From Helicostylum pulchrum (taxonomy: Eukaryota > Mucoromycota > Mucoromycetes > Mucorales > Mucoraceae), in assembly GCA_025677825.1 (NCBI GenBank), contig JAIXMO010000037.1, forward strand, positions 186,001-250,000: a DNA stretch of 64,000 nt. The letters are read 5' to 3'. The position numbers and the translations under genes are program-made. The notes below the pieces were generated by a model. The model did not search any database, had not been told where the DNA came from, and worked only from the letters and a program-made list of their open reading frames with translations. Below are positions 57,994 through 64,000 of the stretch, piece by piece. Numbering within the stretch: position 1 is the first letter of the stretch; each line of letters starts with the position of its first letter.

Positions 57994-60734
57994 ATGCCTT
58001 CTGCAACAAGTATTTCACCTGACGTAAAGGAGCCCTTACTATCAAAAGACTTTGAAAGTCTTACTAATATTGATGAGATTCGAGAATGTCTTCGTTTAAT
58101 AGATGAAGAAGAAACGCGAATCGATACTTGCCTTGACACCATGTTGTCACAAGAGCAAGATTTAGATAGTTCACTCAGTATACTTGCCTCACTTGGGTAT
58201 ATACATATATAAAAAAAGTTAAGATAGAGAACCCTATTTAATACTTAAAAAAATTGTTGTAGACCTCGCTTAAATCAGTTAAAAAGCAATTCAACACGAG
58301 TTATCGATACAGTAGATAAAACTTCACGACTGGCAGAAGTTATTAGTGATAAAGTTCGACAATTAGATCAAGAACAGTCTCGAGCCAGAGAAGCAATAAA
58401 GTACGTAGAGGATGTACAAGAGTTAAAGTATTGCGTTGCTAGTTTACAAGATGCCATGTCGAAGAAACAGTATGATGAAGCAGCTGTTTTGTTACAGAGA
58501 GCTTCTAAAATTGATACAGCTATATTAAATGGATCTTTAGCAGAATTTACAGTGGTAAATTTTTTTTTTTTACAAGTTTTTTATTTTTGTTTATGAAAAG
58601 CTTTTTTTTTTTAAAAAAATGTTTTATTACATGTAGTCCACTTCTGAAAACCCGGATCATCCTGCAAAAACTTTAGCGGATGCTAAAGCAAACTTATTTG
58701 AAATATTTTCAAGAAAATTCGATGATGCAGTTGCACAGAGAAACCAGGCAGATATTACACGATATTTTAAGCTGTTCCCACTTATCAATTGTCAAACAGA
58801 AGGGTTGGACAAGTATTCGAGATTTGTGTGTAATATTATTAAGGCAAGATGTCAGGATGAACTTCAAAGTGGTTTAGGTAAATACATATAGATATATAAT
58901 TTGTGCAGTTTTTTTTAATCCAGTTATTTTTGTAGTTGCCGCACCTACTTATTTTGCAGATGCATTAACACGATTATTTGAAAATATCGCAGTGATTATT
59001 GATCAACATCAACCACTTGTTGAAGCGCATTACGGAAAAGGAAAGATGTTGCGAGTTATTCAAAGACTGCAAGAGGAAAGTGATGTACAAAGTGTTATTA
59101 TTCTAGATAGGTTCTTACAGACACGTAGATTAGAATCCAAAGTAAGTTAAAAAGTTGAATTTGCAAAGAAAGAAAAAAGAGTTGTTATTTATATATAAAA
59201 AAAAGTTGGTTGAAATTCAAGTATTGTTAATTGCTATGATGAGAAATAATACAACATATACATTGAACAGACCTGGAACACCTACTGGAACTTCACCTGG
59301 ACAAAGTACAGAATCAACCAACCCTCTTGTTGAGCATCGCCAATTAGACGCCAACTTATTCGAATTATCATTAATTTGTCAAAGAAGTGTATTGTTCAAT
59401 AGTTTTATTAACGAAAGAGCAAATGACGAAATGGAAATATTGGAATCCGATGACAATGAAAAGGAAATGGTGATGAAGGGTAAAGATAGTCGCTACTATG
59501 GTAGTAACGGGCTCTTGCTATCCTCTGGATTAACCAAACGCGTACGAGAATTGATGAATTCTTACCTTGTTATTGACGAATATCTTTTGAAAAAGAGTAT
59601 TGACAAGGCAATGAAGTTAGACGATTACGATCCATCTATGTCTCAAACTTCTACTTGTGTAGACGATGTGTTCTTTATCTTAAAGACTGTTATCAATCGA
59701 TGTATTTCAACATATGAACCAGAAGTAGTGGGGTCCACTGTACGTACTACGTTAAAGACGCTGGAGGTTGGTTACATAAATCAGTTTCAACAAAAGATGG
59801 CAACGGTATTTACTGCGTATGATACCACTGGCAGAAATGCAGAGAGAGCGATCGAGATGGCTAAAGTTAGCTACATGGTTATTTTAAATAATTTGGATGT
59901 CAGTGCTGATTATACTCATCGCTTGGTGAAGGAAGTGCAACCTAGTATTACAACGGGAATTTGGTTGGATGAAGAGAATGATGTTAAAAAGACAATGGGG
60001 TATATTAAAGATTTTGAAGAAATTGCAGATAAATTTAGACAATTATTACAGGTAAAAAAAAGAAAAAAAACAACAATAGGGGCATTTATATTAAAGAACA
60101 TATTTTAGAACGGATTGGAGCAATTATTAAATCAAATATTAAAACCTCGTATACGACCATTATTTCAAGACGCATATAGAGAAGTTAAATATGTACTTGA
60201 AGAAGAAGAGTACAATGAAGCAGTTATCGAAGAAAGATTTGTAAAAAGATTTAGACGAGGATTTGAAAACTTGATTGGTATCTATCGACGTACATTAACA
60301 GATAATAATTTTAGTACGTTGATGGGGTTGATTTTGGAAGCTTTAACTTCACAATGGGAAAGAATTGTGTTTCAAACCAGGTTTAATCAGTATGGTGCAC
60401 TTCGTTTCGATAAAGATTTGAGGTCAGTTATCCATTATCTGTCTACGTTGACTGAATGGTTATCAAGAGATAGATTTACTAGATTAAACCAAATGTCTAC
60501 CTTACTTAATTTTGAAGAGGTAAAAATGATTCGTTTTTTAATTGTGTAAGATTTATTAACTAATTTTTTTTTTTTTTTTTTAAAAAAAAGCCTTCTGAAA
60601 TTTATGATTTCTGGGGGCAAAAGGCTGGCCCTGTTAGTTGGAGATTAACCGTTACAGAAGTGAAAAAGATTTTAGCACTTCGACTTGATTTTGATGCAGA
60701 AGAAGTTGCTAATTTACTACCAAAAAGCTCTTAG
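57994..60734 (+). CDS. COG4: Conserved oligomeric Golgi complex subunit 4
   Basis: A 780-aa product from seven exons: 57994-58196, 58263-58554, 58637-58877, 58936-59141, 59206-60051, 60109-60519 and 60591-60734. COG4 is part of the COG tethering complex that retrieves glycosyltransferases within the Golgi and binds the SNARE partner Sly1/Scfd1. Recognised blocks are LTNIDEIRECLRLIDEEE, VEDVQELKYCVASLQDAM, KTLADAKANLFEIFSRKFDD and EVGYINQFQQKMATVF. Further on are QWERIVFQTRFNQYGALRFD with DLRSVIHYLS, and the COG4 end SWRLTVTEVKKILALRLDF. The length is close to the human 785 aa, and all exon phases fit. The 57734-57994 space should be the promoter. Confidence 0.94.
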
Positions 60735-60864
60735 TTTTTTTTTTCTTTGTATGATAAATGAATGAGACTTGTAATAATAAATTGGGCCCTCATAGTTTAT
60801 CATAAGGTATAAAAAGAGTGTCCGTTTTTCCCTAGCACAATAATATAACTCTTTTTAGCTATCA

Positions 60865-63390
60865 ATGTTTTTCACTATTTTAGAGTCTTGGATCCTTTGG
60901 ATTCTTACGTATATCCCTTTTCGATTTATTATTTTAGAAAAAAGTTACCGTCATTATGCACTTGTCCCTGTTCCTGCTCCTGTTCCTGCTCCTGATCCAG
61001 CTCCTGAAGTACCTAAGCTCTTTCCTTACGAGCAGGCAGCACTTGCTGAGCTCTACAAATTCGATCGAAACGGCGAAGCTCGAGTACTTGAAACATACCT
61101 AGAACGACTTCAACGCTGGATACACCTTAACCATTTTCGCCCGTTGACTTGTCTCAAAGACAATCAAACACTTTCATTCTTTCTACGACACACCGTAAAA
61201 GATATATCACAAAAGATCCTGCTAGAATTATTTTTGGTTGATAGAGATACTAGATTAAAGGCATTGTTATATGAAGTGTGTGTCAATGCAAATACAGCTG
61301 AAACTAGAGTAGTAGCAAAATCAATTGTGGTCATTATCTCGATATGTTTTGGTATACCGATATTGAACGGAAAACCTGATGGTGAGGTTGAATTCGGCGA
61401 AATTCCTATGGTATTGCTTAGTGTGCTTTGTTCGTCTGCTAATTTGTTTCTTTGTGATTTTGTATTGAATTATTTAACGTGTCCAGGTACTGCAAAAGAA
61501 ATGTTTTCAAAATATAATTTGAATGTACGTTCAAGTATCGATACTTCCATGGAGGATACATATCTCGCAAAATTTTTAAACAAAGGATTTATGCAACCTG
61601 TGGAAAGGAAGAGACCTGGATTCGTAAAGAGGTTGCTATTTGGTCGCGAAAAAAATGTTCACTTGGCTATGTTTAGATTTCATGCCGAAAATATATTAAA
61701 GGATATACGGTTTTTACAAACTATTTTGACGAGTCTTCCTGACAAAACTGACAATAATTATATCATTAACAATAATGACGATGATAATAATGACGATGAT
61801 AATAATGACGATGATAATAATGGCGATGATAATGATGATGATGAAGATGATGATGAAGATGATGAAGAAGATGATGAAAAAGAAATGAGAAAAATGAGGG
61901 AACGGCTTAATGTGCTTAAGGGGATGGCTGACGAAGATTTGGATCTCACTGCACCTACGCAAAATATTCAAAGAGAAGAAGGGGCCATTGACGTTTTAAA
62001 TGTAGTGGGAGGAGAACAACGACGTAATCGTCCTCGAGTCGAGCGCAGATTATCTTGGCCTTTAGCAAAATCCGGCTCTAAAACCTTGTTAAAATTAACA
62101 GATAATAGGGGATCAGCGATAGTTGACGAAAGAAGAGTAATGCAAATATTAAGACAAGATTATGATGACTTGGTGAATACTCCAGAGAATCCGATTAGCT
62201 CAGCAGCAATTGTTGCATTGTTTCATAGTAACACTTCTATTCGAGATTATGCAGATGCGCTTGTTTATGGTACACCACTTCGTACACCTGTTCGGTATAG
62301 GTCCAATTCCGTGTACGATCAAATTGACTTTGACAAGTATGGAAATCCTCCTTCTCCCGCGTTTAGTTCTCCAAGAGCTCGTCGAAAGGTACCGGTGCCA
62401 CCATCATTTGTCTTTAATCCTGATTTTATACCAAGTCCAGGATCTGATGTTAGTGAACTTTTTGAAACTAGGTCCATGGTCTCTGGAGAAAATATTCCGG
62501 CCGATAAAGCTGGGGAAGATAAAGCTGTGGTCGTTGCGCCTGCTGACAGTTCAGGCGATCTCGATACTGATTCACTTGAAAGTATGATCGAGTATCTAAG
62601 GATCCGCAGGGAGATTGCTGCTCAAGCAGCAGCTATTGATACAGAAGCCGCGCTAGCAGATGCAGTGGTTAAAAATTGGATGGCGGACAATATGTTAGCG
62701 GAAGCTGAAGCCAAAGAAGAAGATGATACTCCTCGCGCTGCAGATGATGAAGAACAAGAAAGATTGGAGTTTCTTGGGATCGATTACTTTGATAGAGTGG
62801 GTTTTGCTCATTACTTTTTCAACTTACCACGAGTTGACCTTATCCGAGTATTGGAGCTAAGGGAGAAAGTGGGGATTATCAAACAAGCACTTAGAACTTT
62901 GACTTCAGATGCGTACGTCTATTTATTTGAGCAGCAAGTATTGTTGGGTGATATGTTACCTGAAAGCGTAGATATTCTTGAAGAGTTACAAACGGCTTAC
63001 AGGGAGATGATAGCTCAATATGTCAATTATCAAAGGTCGTTGGAGGAGTATGAAATTGGGTATGCTATACTTGGAATGATTACATTCGCAAACAGTTATA
63101 TACCAATGATTAGACTCTTGCTTAACGAATTCATGTTAGAATCAAAGGATCCGCCTAATTTTGAGCATATTGACGCAGTCATGAGTCAAGGAGGTCAGGT
63201 GGTGGCTAATTTAAAACATACATGGGAGACGTATGTTGAGTCCTCAGGTACTTTTACAAAGGTACAGCGAACTTATCAAGGTTATATTGATAACCTTGAA
63301 CGAGAGTTTAATGATACTACTGGTAAAGTTCATGACCTATCCTGCGCATATCTGAAAATGTTTGAAGTTGATGCACCTCAAGAAGGTTAA
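60865..63390 (+). CDS. Large intronless orphan protein with acidic repeat
   Basis: An 841-aa single-exon product. Features in order are a hydrophobic start (MFFTILESWILWILTYIPF), which could be a signal anchor, then a VPVPAPVPAPDPAP repeat. A helical region follows (EQAALAELYKFDRNGEARV ... VLLSVLCSSANLFLCDFVL). An Asn/Asp tract (NNDDDNNDDDNNDDD and more) about residues 300-345 grew from an aat-gac-gat microsatellite. A Ser/Pro-rich middle and a charged helical C-terminus with coiled-coil character come last. I know no homologue, and no enzyme motif is visible. Every neighbour of similar size has introns; this one has none in 2.5 kb. The protein keeps a full frame, so it is probably expressed. 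Alternative: a domesticated gag-like or retroposed gene. Confidence 0.65.
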   Translation: MFFTILESWILWILTYIPFRFIILEKSYRHYALVPVPAPVPAPDPAPEVPKLFPYEQAALAELYKFDRNGEARVLETYLERLQRWIHLNHFRPLTCLKDNQTLSFFLRHTVKDISQKILLELFLVDRDTRLKALLYEVCVNANTAETRVVAKSIVVIISICFGIPILNGKPDGEVEFGEIPMVLLSVLCSSANLFLCDFVLNYLTCPGTAKEMFSKYNLNVRSSIDTSMEDTYLAKFLNKGFMQPVERKRPGFVKRLLFGREKNVHLAMFRFHAENILKDIRFLQTILTSLPDKTDNNYIINNNDDDNNDDDNNDDDNNGDDNDDDEDDDEDDEEDDEKEMRKMRERLNVLKGMADEDLDLTAPTQNIQREEGAIDVLNVVGGEQRRNRPRVERRLSWPLAKSGSKTLLKLTDNRGSAIVDERRVMQILRQDYDDLVNTPENPISSAAIVALFHSNTSIRDYADALVYGTPLRTPVRYRSNSVYDQIDFDKYGNPPSPAFSSPRARRKVPVPPSFVFNPDFIPSPGSDVSELFETRSMVSGENIPADKAGEDKAVVVAPADSSGDLDTDSLESMIEYLRIRREIAAQAAAIDTEAALADAVVKNWMADNMLAEAEAKEEDDTPRAADDEEQERLEFLGIDYFDRVGFAHYFFNLPRVDLIRVLELREKVGIIKQALRTLTSDAYVYLFEQQVLLGDMLPESVDILEELQTAYREMIAQYVNYQRSLEEYEIGYAILGMITFANSYIPMIRLLLNEFMLESKDPPNFEHIDAVMSQGGQVVANLKHTWETYVESSGTFTKVQRTYQGYIDNLEREFNDTTGKVHDLSCAYLKMFEVDAPQEG
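61755..61890. repeat. Aat-gac-gat coding microsatellite
   Basis: A 12-bp unit (aataatgacgatgat-like) repeats at least four times, then degenerates into gatgatgaa. It encodes Asn/Asp then Asp/Glu runs inside the orphan protein. Confidence 0.85.
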
Positions 63391-63494
63391 TTCCCCCCAA
63401 AAAAAAAAAAAAAAAAAAAAGTTTTTTTCTTTTTCGGAAGTGTAAATAATAATAAAAGTCTTCTTTCTATTCATTTACTTTTTTCTTTATTATT

Positions 63495-63945
63495 ATGCCT
63501 ATTGTTGGATATTCTGAAAGTGTATAATAATTTTTGTGTAGCTTATATGTGTCAACTGATAAATTAAATATTTAAAATAAAAAATAGGGCGACCAAGTAT
63601 TTTATACTGTGATTGAAAAGCAAGGAGATCAAGAAATTGTTGAACAAATACCTGCCAAACAATTATTAGGAACTAGACCCACATTAGTCGAATTATACGA
63701 ATATAAGAATGATGTCACGATCGAAACTAGAATAGAACGTAGAATAGAAAAAGTGACAACATTTCCTAAACGAATGCAAATGATGATTATTGATTATTTT
63801 GAAGTTGGCCATAGTACGTAAAGCACGCACTTTTTATATATATATATTCAATTTGATCGATTGAAAAAGTTTTTTTCTTGTAGTTGATGTTGGTATGCAA
63901 TTGATTGAAAATATATTTGGATTAGGAAAGAAACCACCATTGTAA
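63495..63945 (+). CDS. Small conserved-looking protein of unknown function (104 aa)
   Basis: Exons 63495-63521, 63588-63813 and 63884-63945 give MPIVGYSESGDQVFYTVIEK, then PAKQLLGTRPTLVELYEY, ETRIERRIEKVTTFPKR and IDVGMQLIENIFGLGKKPPL. The introns have gtataat/tag and gtacgt/tag borders, and the parts are in phase. Without splicing, the longest frame lacks an ATG. No domain is recognised; the pattern (beta strands followed by helices) suggests a small folded protein. It lies only about 105 bp after the orphan gene. Confidence 0.62.
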
Positions 63946-64000
63946 AGTATACACGAACGACGAAACAAAAAAAAAAAGAAGCAATTATTAACTTTTTATA

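Noticed and set aside
61714..61971. Minus-strand Ile/Ser-rich frames in the orphan gene
   Set aside because: Direct by-product of the aat-gac-gat microsatellite read on the other strand.

Overview
The window is nuclear DNA of an AT-rich filamentous fungus, most likely an early-diverging mucoralean (Mucoromycota) species. The reasons are many short GT-AG introns (about 50-110 nt), very frequent A and T homopolymers, two chitin deacetylase-type genes (Mucorales have chitosan-rich walls), a FAR1-type DNA-binding protein, and several decayed multicopy protein families whose sequence patterns I associate with Mucorales. Exon models were built by hand from frame continuity and splice sites; most sum to a whole number of codons, but none has transcript support.

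Layout. 0.6-1.7 kb: DnaJ-type co-chaperone (-). 3.3-6.5 kb: a relic of a multicopy family, then a FAR1-domain gene with one homopolymer frameshift. 6.8-8.1 kb: Tc1/mariner-like debris. 8.3-9.6 kb: divergent pair SAP30-like (-) and TOPORS-like RING protein (+). 10-12.5 kb: odd AT-rich sequence, an LTR/gag retrotransposon stub and a tRNA-Gly. 16.0-16.9 kb: chitin deacetylase 1 (+). 19.3-19.5 kb: a probable 34-aa CCHC zinc-knuckle protein. 20.3-21.9 kb: coiled-coil protein (-). 22-25 kb: relics and repeats. 26.4-31.3 kb: bHLH factor, a PY-motif membrane protein and a Thr-Pro-rich protein (all +). 33.5-34.5 kb: chitin deacetylase 2 (-). 34.5-40 kb: relics. 40-45.6 kb: alpha-arrestin and PAS kinase (-). 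46.5-47.5 kb: PD-(D/E)XK-like relic.

The right-hand third is a dense housekeeping block: WDR70 (-) and proteasome chaperone PAC1 (+) sharing a 180-bp promoter region, a TOM6-like protein (-), HGH1 (-), a Sel1-repeat protein (-), a decayed family member (-), COG4 (+), an intronless 841-aa orphan (+) and a small unknown spliced gene (+). These genes do not form one pathway. Connecting themes are proteostasis (DnaJ, PAC1, HGH1, RING), wall remodelling (two chitin deacetylases) and possible NEDD4/Rsp5-linked trafficking (arrestin and membrane protein, both with L/PPxY motifs).

The less ordinary content is the set of decayed lineage-specific families between the genes: a FAR1 domain joined to a nuclease-like domain, an E-F-R-x-K nuclease-like family with a separate C-terminal module found in three places, a family ending in a TPP motif, and a DNA-transposon family known here only from its end sequences.
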